This document shows positions 7,778 through 16,019 of a stretch of DNA of 64,000 nt, in pieces. A program made the translations under genes and the position numbers. The notes below the pieces were generated by a model. That model did no database searches. It was not told where the DNA came from and saw only the letters and a program-made list of their open reading frames with translations. The stretch lies in contig DASXOE010000080.1 in NCBI GenBank assembly GCA_036494575.1, positions 1 to 64,000 of the forward strand, written 5' to 3'. Numbering within the stretch: the first letter of the stretch is position 1; every line of letters begins with the position of its first letter. The stretch is from DASZFV01 sp036494575 (GTDB taxonomy: Bacteria > Myxococcota_A > Polyangia > Fen-1088).

Positions 7778-9094
7778 TTGAGCACGACCATCACCGATCT
7801 CGTCGCACGCGACATCCGCCTGCCGACCTCCCGCAACCTGGACGGTTCGGATGCCATGCATCCAGATCCGGATTACTCCGCGGCCTATGTGACGTTGAAG
7901 ACCGACGCGCCCGGCCTGGAGGGCGACGGGTTGACGTTCACGATCGGGCGCGGCAACGAGCTCTGCGTGGCGGGCATCAACGCCCTGCGCGCGCACGTCG
8001 TGGGCAAGACGCTCGAGTCGCTCACCGAAGACATGGCGGCCTTCTGGCATTCATTGACGTCCGACAGCCAGCTGCGCTGGGTCGGCCCCGAGAAGGGCGT
8101 CATCCACCTGGCGACGGGCGCCGTCGTCAACGCCGTCTGGGACCTGTGGGGCAAGGCCGTCGGCAAGCCGGTGTGGCGCCTGCTGTGCGACATGACTCCC
8201 GAAGAGATGATCCGCTGCATCGACTTTCGCTACATCGAGGACGCGCTCTCTCGCGACGAGGCCCTCGCGATCCTCCAGGCGGCGGCGCCCACGCGGGCGG
8301 CGCGCATCGAAGAGATGCAGCGCGACGGATATCCGAGCTACACGACCTCGGCAGGCTGGCTCGGCTACTCCGACGAGAAGGTGCGCAGCTTGTGCCGCGA
8401 GCTCATGGGGCGCGGCTGGAAGCACTTCAAGATCAAGGTCGGACGCGACCTCGAGAGCGACATCCGCCGCTGCCGCATCGTGCGCGAGGAGATCGGGTGG
8501 GAGCGCAAGCTCATGATGGACGCCAACCAGGTCTGGGGCGTCAACGAGGCGATCGCCTGGATGAAGCATCTGGCCGAGTTCAAGCCGCACTTCATCGAGG
8601 AGCCGACCAGCCCCGACGACATCCTGGGCCACGCGACGATCGCCCGTGCGATCGCGCCCATCCGCGTCGCCACCGGCGAGGTCTGCCACAACCGCGTGAT
8701 GTTCAAGCAGTTGATGCAGGCCAACGCGATCGGATATTGCCAGGTCGACAGCTGCCGGCTGGGCGGCGTCAACGAGGTGCTGGCGGTCCTGCTCCTCGCG
8801 AAGAAGTTCGGCGTTCCGGTTTGGCCGCACGCCGGCGGCGTGGGCCTGTGCGAGTACGTTCAGCACCTCGCCATCGTCGACTTCGTGTGCGTGAGCGCGT
8901 CGCTCGAAGATCGCCTCACGGAATACTCCGATCACTATCACGAGGTGTTCGCGAACCCCGTCGTGATGCGCGACGGCCACTACATGCCGCCCGTGGCGCC
9001 CGGCTACAGCGCGACGATGACGCCCGCGGCCCTGTCCGAGTACGGGTTCCCTGCGGGGCGCATCTGGTCTGGCGCTGCGACCTCCACACCCTGA
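7778..9094 (+). CDS. fucD: L-fuconate dehydratase (enolase superfamily)
   Basis: From TTG 7778, with AGGAA upstream, the protein has 438 residues. All catalytic residues fall where they are in the characterised Xanthomonas campestris enzyme: Lys218/Lys220 in FKIKVG, metal ligands Asp248, Glu274 and Glu301, and the Asp324-His351 dyad (VDSC, WPHAGGVG). The N-terminal specificity loop TSRNLDGSDAMHPDPDYS is also typical of this enzyme. The reaction is Mg2+-dependent dehydration of L-fuconate to 2-keto-3-deoxy-L-fuconate in the cytoplasm. The residue numbering supports the TTG start. It lies 203 bp after the amidohydrolase gene; the gap shows no clear promoter. Confidence 0.93.
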   Translation: MSTTITDLVARDIRLPTSRNLDGSDAMHPDPDYSAAYVTLKTDAPGLEGDGLTFTIGRGNELCVAGINALRAHVVGKTLESLTEDMAAFWHSLTSDSQLRWVGPEKGVIHLATGAVVNAVWDLWGKAVGKPVWRLLCDMTPEEMIRCIDFRYIEDALSRDEALAILQAAAPTRAARIEEMQRDGYPSYTTSAGWLGYSDEKVRSLCRELMGRGWKHFKIKVGRDLESDIRRCRIVREEIGWERKLMMDANQVWGVNEAIAWMKHLAEFKPHFIEEPTSPDDILGHATIARAIAPIRVATGEVCHNRVMFKQLMQANAIGYCQVDSCRLGGVNEVLAVLLLAKKFGVPVWPHAGGVGLCEYVQHLAIVDFVCVSASLEDRLTEYSDHYHEVFANPVVMRDGHYMPPVAPGYSATMTPAALSEYGFPAGRIWSGAATSTP

Positions 9095-9187
9095 TTCGCG
9101 CCACTGATTTTGCCACCGACCGTTCGAGTGAAGTCGAAGTGAAGCAAACGAAGTCGTGACAGTTAACCCGACACTGGAGATCTGCCC

Positions 9188-10477
9188 ATGAATCGTATCA
9201 ACCCTCGACGACTATTGCTGGTGACCGTGCTGATATGCGCAGCGGCCGCGCCTCTGTCGAGCGCGCGCGGCGAGATGTTGCTCTACGACAAGGACGGCTG
9301 GACTCTGAAGACGGACGGCCTCGCGCAGGGCTTCTACATGCTGTCGTTCGGCGACGTCGCGCCGGCCGGACCGAACATCGTCAACTTCGACTTCCTCGGC
9401 ACGGGGCCGGCAGGCTCCGGCAACACCTTCCTGCAATCGCGTTTCCGCAGTGGTTGGACGGGCGGGCGATTCAACTGGCGCGCCACGAAGCAGATGTCCG
9501 AGAACGTCAAGGCGTCGGCGTACCTCGGCGTCGCCTACTCGATTTCCACCGAGGACGCGCCCGCCGCCACGAACAACGCCTGGGACATCAGGAATGGCTA
9601 CCTCGAGCTCGAGGGGCCGTTCGGTGACATCGTCATCGGTCGCAGCGTCGGCCTCTACACCTTGGGTGGCATCATCTCGACGATCAACATTACGTCCGCC
9701 GCGATGGGGCTCGGCAACACGTGCGGCGTCGGTGGAAACAACCTCTCCTGCTACACGAGCGGCTACGGCGTGAAGTTCCCCGGGTTCTGGGCGGGCTTTT
9801 ACTACACGACGCCCAGCCTGGGCGGCCTCAAGATCAAGGTCGCCGCCCTTGATCCGGTGACGGTGGGGGCCAACTCGACGATCACGCCGGACCCGATGAT
9901 GCCGATGATGACGACCGCCACGAGCCAGCTGTGGAGCCGCAAACCCTTGCCGCATTTCCAGACGCTGATCACGTACAGCAAGACGGTTGGTTCCGTTACG
10001 ATCAACCCGTTCTTCAACGGCTTCTGGCAGCAGATCGGCAAGGCTGGTTCGGGAGACACTCTCAATCCGTACGGCGCGGGTGCCGGCATCGACCTCTTCG
10101 TCGGCGCCTTCAAGGTCGGCGTCGGGGGCTCCTATGAGAAAGGGACGACGCTCTACGTCCCCCTCTCCGGTGGCGAGGCCATCGACGGCGCTGGCCAATT
10201 GCGCGACGGCGCCGGGTTTTACGCCCAAGCCCGTTACACCATCGGTCAGCTCGATGTCATGGCTGGGTACGGCCAATCGGGGCTCAATCGCAGCGCGTTC
10301 GATATCACGAACAACCTCGACATCAACAAGGTGCAGCGCAATATCTGGGGCGCGGTCCAATACCACACCGACCCGATCACGTGGGTGGCCGAGCTCAACT
10401 CGCTGCACCACGAGTGGTACGGTGGCGAGAAGCAGGCGGTCGAGGTCATCAGCCTCGGCGCCAGCTTCGCGTACTGA
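9188..10477 (+). CDS. Outer-membrane porin-like beta-barrel protein
   Basis: The protein has 429 residues starting at ATG 9188 with GGAG upstream. A signal peptide (MNRINPRRLLLVTVLICAAA) is followed by alternating hydrophobic/polar strands rich in Gly, Tyr and Trp with polar loops, and the C-terminus is a typical outer-membrane targeting strand ending in FAY. It resembles gram-negative trimeric porins but I cannot assign a subfamily. Its position between fucD and the dehydrogenase gene suggests uptake of the sugar acid, lactone or L-fucose-containing glycans across the outer membrane. Two cysteines near residues 178-188 (NTCGVGG, NLSCYTS) could form a loop disulphide. Confidence 0.75.
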   Translation: MNRINPRRLLLVTVLICAAAAPLSSARGEMLLYDKDGWTLKTDGLAQGFYMLSFGDVAPAGPNIVNFDFLGTGPAGSGNTFLQSRFRSGWTGGRFNWRATKQMSENVKASAYLGVAYSISTEDAPAATNNAWDIRNGYLELEGPFGDIVIGRSVGLYTLGGIISTINITSAAMGLGNTCGVGGNNLSCYTSGYGVKFPGFWAGFYYTTPSLGGLKIKVAALDPVTVGANSTITPDPMMPMMTTATSQLWSRKPLPHFQTLITYSKTVGSVTINPFFNGFWQQIGKAGSGDTLNPYGAGAGIDLFVGAFKVGVGGSYEKGTTLYVPLSGGEAIDGAGQLRDGAGFYAQARYTIGQLDVMAGYGQSGLNRSAFDITNNLDINKVQRNIWGAVQYHTDPITWVAELNSLHHEWYGGEKQAVEVISLGASFAY

Positions 10478-10502
10478 CGATCGCCTCTGCTAAGCTCGCT
10501 CC

Positions 10503-11273
10503 GTGTTCGACCTCCATGGCAAGACCGCGATAGTCACCGGCGGAGGCTCGGGCATTGGGCAGGCCATCAGCAAGGTGTTCGGCCAGCAAGGGGCGCGCGT
10601 CGCCATCCTCGATGTCGACGAGCGCGCCGCCCGGGAGACCGCCCGTGGCATCGACGCCGCGGGCGGCGAAGCGATTGGACTTCGATGTGACGTCACCCAC
10701 GCGGCCGGAGTCGAGGAGGCCTTCGCGGCGACCGAGGCCAAGCTCGGGCCGCTCTCCATCCTGGTCAACAACGCCGGGATCGCGCACGTCGGGACCATCG
10801 AATCGACGACGCAGGCCGACTTCGAGCGCGTCTGCCGCGTGAACATCAACGGCGCCTTCCTCTGCGCCCAGGCCGCCGTGCGGCGCATGGTCGGCCGCAA
10901 AAGTGGGGTCATCTTGAACATGGCCTCGATCGTCTCGCTCATGGGCGTCCCCGAGCGCTTCGCGTACTCGGTCACGAAGGGCGCGATCTTGACGATGACG
11001 CACTCGATCGCCGTCGACTACGTTTCGAAGGGGATCCGCTGCAACTGCATCTGCCCCGCCCGGGTCCACACGCCTTTCGTGGACGGCTTCGTCAAGAAGA
11101 ACTATCCGGGGCGCGAGGCGGAGACTTATCAGAAGCTCAACGCCTACCAGCCCATCGGGCGCATGGGGAGGCCCGAAGAGGTCGCCTCGCTGGCCCTCTA
11201 CCTCTGCTCCGATGAGGCGGCCTTCGTCACGGGCGCCGCGTACCCGATCGACGGCGGCGTCACGTCCATGTGA
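10503..11273 (+). CDS. Short-chain dehydrogenase, likely 2-keto-3-deoxy-L-fuconate 4-dehydrogenase
   Basis: This 256-residue classical SDR starts at GTG 10503, 25 bases after the porin stop. It has the cofactor motif TGGGSGIG (12-19), Asp37 at the end of beta-2 indicating NAD+ rather than NADP+, NNAG (89-92), and the catalytic Ser142-Tyr155-Lys159 set. In the X. campestris-type pathway an SDR oxidises 2-keto-3-deoxy-L-fuconate to the 2,4-diketo acid that the FAH hydrolase at 4185 splits; the gene order makes this the simplest assignment. An alternative is the L-fucose or L-fuconolactone-forming dehydrogenase, which is otherwise missing from the window. Confidence 0.8.
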   Translation: MFDLHGKTAIVTGGGSGIGQAISKVFGQQGARVAILDVDERAARETARGIDAAGGEAIGLRCDVTHAAGVEEAFAATEAKLGPLSILVNNAGIAHVGTIESTTQADFERVCRVNINGAFLCAQAAVRRMVGRKSGVILNMASIVSLMGVPERFAYSVTKGAILTMTHSIAVDYVSKGIRCNCICPARVHTPFVDGFVKKNYPGREAETYQKLNAYQPIGRMGRPEEVASLALYLCSDEAAFVTGAAYPIDGGVTSM

Positions 11274-11380
11274 CCGGCGCGCCGCCCAGGGGGGCTGGCG
11301 GAGACACGTCGGCGGACCCACGTTGAGCTGACCGGGTTGCGGCGGGTCCGGAACGATGGGACGCCATCAGAGAATTTGAA

Positions 11381-11408
11381 TTGACGTCCTCATTTTGGGG
11401 AATATACG
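11381..11408 (+). promoter_or_regulatory. Candidate sigma-70 promoter for the LuxR-type regulator gene
   Basis: TTGACG (11381-11386), a 16-base spacer and TATACG (11403-11408) lie in the AT-richer part of the 226-bp gap, about 90 bases upstream of the GTG start at 11500. It is the only recognisable -35/-10 pair in this gap. Confidence 0.45.
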
Positions 11409-11499
11409 ACAAACGTTCAAGCATTAGGGGACTGGGAGCCACTTCGGGCCTGGGGTCATCTTCTTTCAAACAAAGGAGTAAACGAAGGGAGGCTTGGCT

Positions 11500-12159
11500 G
11501 TGCGGTTGGTCTTGGTCGACGATCATCCGGTCCTTCGGGACGCAATTCGGGGAGTGTTGGCGTCGCGCGAGCCGCCCATAGAGGTCGTCGGCGAGGCGTC
11601 CACGGCGAGGCAGGCCGTCACCATGGTCGAGTCTCTGCACCCCGATATCGTCATCATGGACGTCCTCCTGCCGGGGCAGAGCGGGCTGGCGGCCACACGC
11701 GAGGTTCGCCGCGCCAGGCCGACATGCCGAATCCTCGTCTACACGGCGCTCGTCGAGCCGGGCTTCGCGCTCGAGGCCCTCGCCGCCGGCGCTGACGGGT
11801 ACGCGGTGAAGACCGACGGCGCCGACGAGCTGCTGCTCGCGATCAACCAGATCGCGCGGGGAAAACCCTATGTCGCGCCCTCGATCAAGGAGGCCTTGGA
11901 TGGAGCGCCCGGAAGGCAATCCCTGGACGGCGGAAACGGGAGCAGCTCGCGGGGCGGGCTGTCGACGTTGTCGGGCCGGGAGCGCGAGATCTTCGATCTC
12001 GTCGTCAAGGGGTACACGAACCACCGGCTCGCCACGGAGCTGTTCATCAGCGTCAAGACGGTCGAAACGCACCGCAGCCGCATCAACAAGAAGCTCGGCG
12101 TGCACTCGACGGCCCAGCTCATCCGGTTCGCGGCGCTGAGCGGCCTGGTTTCGTCCTGA
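11500..12159 (+). CDS. NarL/FixJ-family response regulator
   Basis: The receiver domain covers residues 1-120, with acidic pocket DD7-8, phospho-acceptor Asp54 (DIVIMDVLLPG) and Lys104. A LuxR-type helix-turn-helix follows at about 150-215 (LSGREREIFDLVVKGYTN, then VKTVETHRSRINKKLGV). GTG 11500 is preferred because AGGGAGG ends seven bases before it; a TTG at 11494 sits too close to that site. No histidine kinase is adjacent, so it is an orphan regulator. It may be co-transcribed with the single-domain receiver downstream unless the hairpin between them terminates. Confidence 0.9.
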   Translation: MRLVLVDDHPVLRDAIRGVLASREPPIEVVGEASTARQAVTMVESLHPDIVIMDVLLPGQSGLAATREVRRARPTCRILVYTALVEPGFALEALAAGADGYAVKTDGADELLLAINQIARGKPYVAPSIKEALDGAPGRQSLDGGNGSSSRGGLSTLSGREREIFDLVVKGYTNHRLATELFISVKTVETHRSRINKKLGVHSTAQLIRFAALSGLVSS

Positions 12160-12191
12160 AGCGCGCCCTGCCAGGAGCGAGCGCCGCCCGA

Positions 12192-12224
12192 CCACCCATT
12201 TTCGAGGGTGGCATCGCCCTTTTT
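12192..12224 (+). terminator. Possible weak intrinsic terminator
   Basis: CCACCC and GGGTGG form a six-pair stem around an eight-base loop (12192-12211), followed after eight bases by a run of five T. It lies 33 bases after the regulator stop codon. The gap between stem and T-run makes it weak. Confidence 0.35.
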
Positions 12225-12251
12225 CCGACTTAGATTTTCTGACGGGTCATC

Positions 12252-12671
12252 ATGGCGTGTGAGATCGTCATCGTCGACGACGATCAGGATTTCGCGAGCT
12301 CCCTGGCGGATGTCCTCGAGCACGAGGGCCACGAGGTCGAGATCTTCGCGACGCCCGAGGCAGCGTTCGAGCGGTTGCTGGCGAAGGGCCACGCCAGTCT
12401 GGTGCTGCTCGATCTCAGGACGCCTGGTATGAGCGCGCAGCGATTCCGCGCGCTGCTCATGAGCGCGCCCGGCCTGCGTGATCTTCCGGTCATCGTCGTG
12501 AGCGGCGCGCCCGAAATTCATCAGGTCGCGGCCGCCCTCGGGAGCAACGCGGCCTTCGCCAAGCCCGTCGATGTCGATCGGCTCCTCGAGACCGTCGCCC
12601 GATACTGCCAGGACCGATGTCCCCCGGGCGACATCGGCGCTCCCCCCGAGCGTCGTCATAGGCGCTCGTGA
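12252..12671 (+). CDS. Single-domain response regulator
   Basis: The protein has 139 residues with a receiver domain only: acidic cluster DDD (9-11), phospho-acceptor Asp54 in VLLDLRTPGM, Ser/Thr near residue 86 (VVSGAP) and Lys in FAKPVDVD. After about residue 120 comes an unstructured Pro/Arg tail. Such stand-alone receivers act as phosphate relays or protein-protein switches, and are common in myxobacteria. It lies 92 bp downstream of the LuxR-type regulator in the same direction; a functional link is plausible but not shown. Confidence 0.85.
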   Translation: MACEIVIVDDDQDFASSLADVLEHEGHEVEIFATPEAAFERLLAKGHASLVLLDLRTPGMSAQRFRALLMSAPGLRDLPVIVVSGAPEIHQVAAALGSNAAFAKPVDVDRLLETVARYCQDRCPPGDIGAPPERRHRRS

Positions 12672-12770
12672 GCGGCGGCGAGGCTACGTCCCGACGGCGC
12701 GCGGGCCGCCCCGGCGCCGAAGATGGCGCAGGGACGACCCGCGACGTCGACAAGCTAAGCTAAACGGCGC

Positions 12771-14453
12771 TTACCGCGCGGCGCAGTGGCAGGCGGGCAG
12801 CCCCGCGAAGATCGCGTTCTCGAGGGTGTGGCTGTCGTCAGCCAGCGTGATGACGCGCCCCCGGTGGAGATCGTCGACGATCGACTGGTAGAACGAATCG
12901 TTGCCCCCGGCGACCGCGAAGATCGGAGTGATCTGGCGCGCGTTCAAGGTCGCCTCGAGCTGCGCGAGCGACGGGTAGTCGTCGCTGGGATCGGCGACGC
13001 CGTCGCCGTTGTTCGGGCCCGAGCAGAGGCCGAGCGCGACGCACTCGGGTGCGACGTGCGGGGGAGCGTCCGTTGCGACGACCACCAAGTGCGGGAACGA
13101 CGGCCGGAATCCGGCGGCGTCGTCCTGCGACAGGAGGTTCAACGCCTCGACCTGCGCCTCGGCCAGATCGCCGCCGCCGGCGGCCGACAGGTTCGCGAGC
13201 GTCGAGACGAAGCTGCCGGCCGTGTTCGTCAGCGGCAGCTCCAGCTTGTAGACGTAGCTGCCGGGCTCCCCGAAGGGCACGAACGGCTTGTCCTTGAACG
13301 AGGCGACCCCGATGAGCGTCCCGGCGTTCGACGACAGGAGATCGTTGGCGAGCGTGCTCGACACGCCGTTGACGGTCACCAGATCGTCGGCGAACGATCC
13401 CGTCAGATCCTCGAGCAGCATGACGTCGATGGGCCGGTCGCAGAAGGGCCTCTCCCCGGCGTCGCAGCCCCCCGCCGGGATCGACGCGCAGTCCGGGTCA
13501 GCCGCGTCGACGAGGCCGTCGCAGTCGTCGTCGATGCCGTCGTCGCAGATCTCCGGCACGGGCGAGCGGGGGCCACCTTCGGCGTAGAAGAAGAAGTCGA
13601 GCGTCGTGTGCGACGAGCCCGGATAGCCCTGGTCCGCCAGCCACTGCTCGAACGTCTCGGGCGCGCGCATGGCCGTGTTGTTGTGCAGCAGATCGTAGAC
13701 CGTGACGCTCAAGGTGACCTTGCCGGGACCGCTCGGGACGAACCGCGCGCACTGCGTGATCGAGCCGTCCGCGTTCGTCGCCGCGCGGACGTCGAACGGA
13801 CCGGCCACGGTCGGCCCTCCCGCGGGCGTCCACACGAACCTCAACGGATCCTTCTCGGGATCGTACGCCGTCGCGCAGATGACCTGAGCGCCGCATGTCA
13901 GGACGAGCTTGGACTTGTCGAAGGAGACGTCGGTCAGCACGGGCGGGTGGTTGAGCGCCGAGATGACGTCGAGACCTCCGGGCGTGGGGCCGTCGCACTG
14001 GTTGACGAGGAAGACCTCGGTCGTCTGCCCCTCCGAGACGCGCACCCGCTTCTTGTGCGCCTCGTGGCAGGCCAGGGCCCCCATGTAGTAGGGCTGCGTG
14101 CTGACGTCGTAGCAACCCGCGTGGACGACCTCGAAGTCGTCGGCGAACGCGTGCATCGAGCCCGAATCGAGCGGATGGTCGCCGAGCTCGGGGATGCTGT
14201 CCGGAACGGACAACGAGTCCAGCGGCTTGGCGACGTCGATGGCCGCGCGCGCACCCGCGCCCGTCCCGCAATCCACGGGAGCAATCACGAAGCGGATGTC
14301 GGTGACGCCCGTCGTCGGACCGATCGTCAAATGCAACACCGATTGTGTCGCCGCGGCCTGGCCGTCATCTGATTTGAGCTTGCCGCAGCCCCGTGTCGCC
14401 AACGTCACCGTCGCGACGGCGAGCCTCACCATCATTTTATGGGTATCGATCAT
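12771..14453 (-). CDS. Secreted protein with MopE-like motif and an integrin-beta-I-like VWA domain
   Basis: ATG 14453 has GGAAGGG upstream and gives 560 residues. A hydrophobic leader ends in TRGC at Cys23, an imperfect lipobox. Residues 40-290 are a beta-rich region of unknown type. Residues 301-322 carry the Asp/Cys-rich motif DDGIDDDCDGLVDAADPDC seen in MopE-like proteins. Residues about 342-555 form a VWA domain with MIDAS-like Asp349-Thr351-Ser353 (EDLTGSFADDL), then VASFKDKPFVPFG, VVATDAPPH, DDYPSLAQL and ITPIFAVAGG, in the order and wording of the metazoan integrin beta I-like domain. Cell-surface adhesion or metal-dependent ligand binding is inferred. It is divergent from the jelly-roll gene at 14878. 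Confidence 0.8.
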   Translation of the reverse strand: MIDTHKMMVRLAVATVTLATRGCGKLKSDDGQAAATQSVLHLTIGPTTGVTDIRFVIAPVDCGTGAGARAAIDVAKPLDSLSVPDSIPELGDHPLDSGSMHAFADDFEVVHAGCYDVSTQPYYMGALACHEAHKKRVRVSEGQTTEVFLVNQCDGPTPGGLDVISALNHPPVLTDVSFDKSKLVLTCGAQVICATAYDPEKDPLRFVWTPAGGPTVAGPFDVRAATNADGSITQCARFVPSGPGKVTLSVTVYDLLHNNTAMRAPETFEQWLADQGYPGSSHTTLDFFFYAEGGPRSPVPEICDDGIDDDCDGLVDAADPDCASIPAGGCDAGERPFCDRPIDVMLLEDLTGSFADDLVTVNGVSSTLANDLLSSNAGTLIGVASFKDKPFVPFGEPGSYVYKLELPLTNTAGSFVSTLANLSAAGGGDLAEAQVEALNLLSQDDAAGFRPSFPHLVVVATDAPPHVAPECVALGLCSGPNNGDGVADPSDDYPSLAQLEATLNARQITPIFAVAGGNDSFYQSIVDDLHRGRVITLADDSHTLENAIFAGLPACHCAAR

Positions 14454-14877
14454 TGATACGCCCTTCCCCGGCCCTACGTGAATTGATGTCGTCGAGGCAA
14501 CGCCGCCGCGGTGGCCGCCCTCTGTGGCCTCCCCTTTTCTCCCCGGAACCAGGCCGACCGCCCCGTCCGGCGCTGCCTTCACGCATCAATCCCGCTGGTG
14601 ACGACCTCACGCGACGCGCATGCGCTTCGACACCTGCCGGATGAATCTCGTCAACAACGCGTCCTCCTCGGCGGGACCCATCGCAAAAGCGGTGCCACGC
14701 TGAAAGGCCGGCAAATCACCTCGTGGTGGGTGACGAGCGCACAGATGGCGAGGACGGCGGCGTACAATCTGTGCAAGCGTCACCCGTCACGACGATTTTC
14801 GCTCTGGAATGAGGCCTGGACGCCGACGGTGTATGCTCCCGGACAGACGTTTCACCCCCCTTGCTCGAGGGATGTCG
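14454..14877. other. 424-bp divergent intergenic region
   Basis: It separates the integrin-like gene (minus) from the jelly-roll gene (plus) and must hold both promoters. A TACAAT at 14763-14768 could be a -10 box for the plus-strand gene but no matching -35 is seen. No gene, repeat or clear operator was recognised. Confidence 0.4.
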
Positions 14878-16014
14878 ATGAAGAATTCCGCTCGTTCGTG
14901 GCCAACCTTCGTCGCGCTCTTTGTCGCGCTTTTGGGCGCGTTCCTCGCGTTCCCGGAGCCGGCTCGCGCGACCGTCGTGTGGACCTCGACCCTTGAAAAG
15001 GGCGACCTGTCGGAGTGGTCACCCGGCGTCAACCCCACGAAGACGCTCCCTGGAGGGACCGTCCGCAAAAACGTCGAAGTCCTCGGCGAGCAGGTCTACA
15101 CGGGCAAGTTCGCCTGCAAGATCACGGTCCACCCTGACGATCTGTTCGGTCAGTTCGTCCAGGATCGCGTCGACATCCAGCACAAGAGCACGCTCACCGA
15201 CGAGGGCAAGGACACCTGGGTCTCGGGCCACTACATGATGCCCGCCAACGCCGGCGTGAGGAACGAGTTCGCGTTCTGGGAGTCGAACGTCACCTCGCAG
15301 AACATCATGGACTTCTGGGTCGAGCCCAAGGCCAGCGGCGGCACGACAGTCAACTTCGGCGTGGGATTCCTGGGCGCGACGAAGCTCTGGACCGCCGACT
15401 TCTCGATCGGCAAGTGGCACCAGGTCGCCATTCACGTCCACTGGTCCGTCGACAAGACCAAGGGAAGCATCGACGTCTGGTTCGACGGCCAGCAGGTCGT
15501 GACGGCCGCGAAGGCCCAGACCAAGCCCGACACGAATACGCTCTTTTATCAAAATGGTCTCCACCGCAAGGTCATGGAGAACTTCACGGACACGATCTAC
15601 TTCGACGACTTCATCGAGGCCGATACCATGGCCGAGGCCCAGATCGCGGCGCCCGTGCAGCCCGGCGCCGTCGCTGACGCCGGGACGGACGCGGTCGACG
15701 CCGGAGGGAACGGCGGCGGCGGAGCCGGCGGTGTCGCGGGCGCCGGAGCGGGAGGCGGCGGTGGGACGGCGGGCGCCGCCGGCCTGACTGGCGCGGCCGG
15801 AAATGTCACAGGCGCCGCGGGCAGCACGGTGACGGGCGCGGCGGGTCAGCCGACGGGCGCCGCCGGCGCGACGGGCGCGGCCGGCACGAGCGGACACGGC
15901 CGCTCGTCAGGCGGGTGCGCCACCGGCGGCCGGCCCGAGACCTCGGCCCTCGGCCTCGCGGCCATGCTCGCTTTGACCATTGGCATCACCTGGCGGCGGC
16001 GTCGGTCGGGCTGA
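14878..16014 (+). CDS. Secreted jelly-roll protein (polysaccharide-lyase-like) with Gly/Ala linker and MYXO-CTERM-like tail
   Basis: ATG 14878 follows GAGGG and gives 378 residues. A signal peptide ends near PARA (about residue 31). Residues about 32-255 form a beta-sandwich of the heparin/alginate-lyase or LamG-like type, with the strand motifs WVSGHYMMP, WHQVAIHVHWS, GSIDVWFDGQQV and TIYFDDF. A low-complexity linker of GAAG-type repeats (about 265-340) leads to a tail SSGGCATGG, a hydrophobic helix and terminal RRRRSG, matching the Cys-helix-Arg layout of MYXO-CTERM surface-sorting signals. It probably binds or cleaves a polysaccharide at the cell surface; catalytic residues cannot be assigned. 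Its end faces the related gene at 16020. Confidence 0.75.
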   Translation: MKNSARSWPTFVALFVALLGAFLAFPEPARATVVWTSTLEKGDLSEWSPGVNPTKTLPGGTVRKNVEVLGEQVYTGKFACKITVHPDDLFGQFVQDRVDIQHKSTLTDEGKDTWVSGHYMMPANAGVRNEFAFWESNVTSQNIMDFWVEPKASGGTTVNFGVGFLGATKLWTADFSIGKWHQVAIHVHWSVDKTKGSIDVWFDGQQVVTAAKAQTKPDTNTLFYQNGLHRKVMENFTDTIYFDDFIEADTMAEAQIAAPVQPGAVADAGTDAVDAGGNGGGGAGGVAGAGAGGGGGTAGAAGLTGAAGNVTGAAGSTVTGAAGQPTGAAGATGAAGTSGHGRSSGGCATGGRPETSALGLAAMLALTIGITWRRRRSG

Positions 16015-16019
16015 CTCGG

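Noticed and set aside
12845..14372. Plus-strand open frame antisense to the integrin-like gene
   Set aside because: Repeated RR/DV/EV composition and no motif, typical of a shadow frame.
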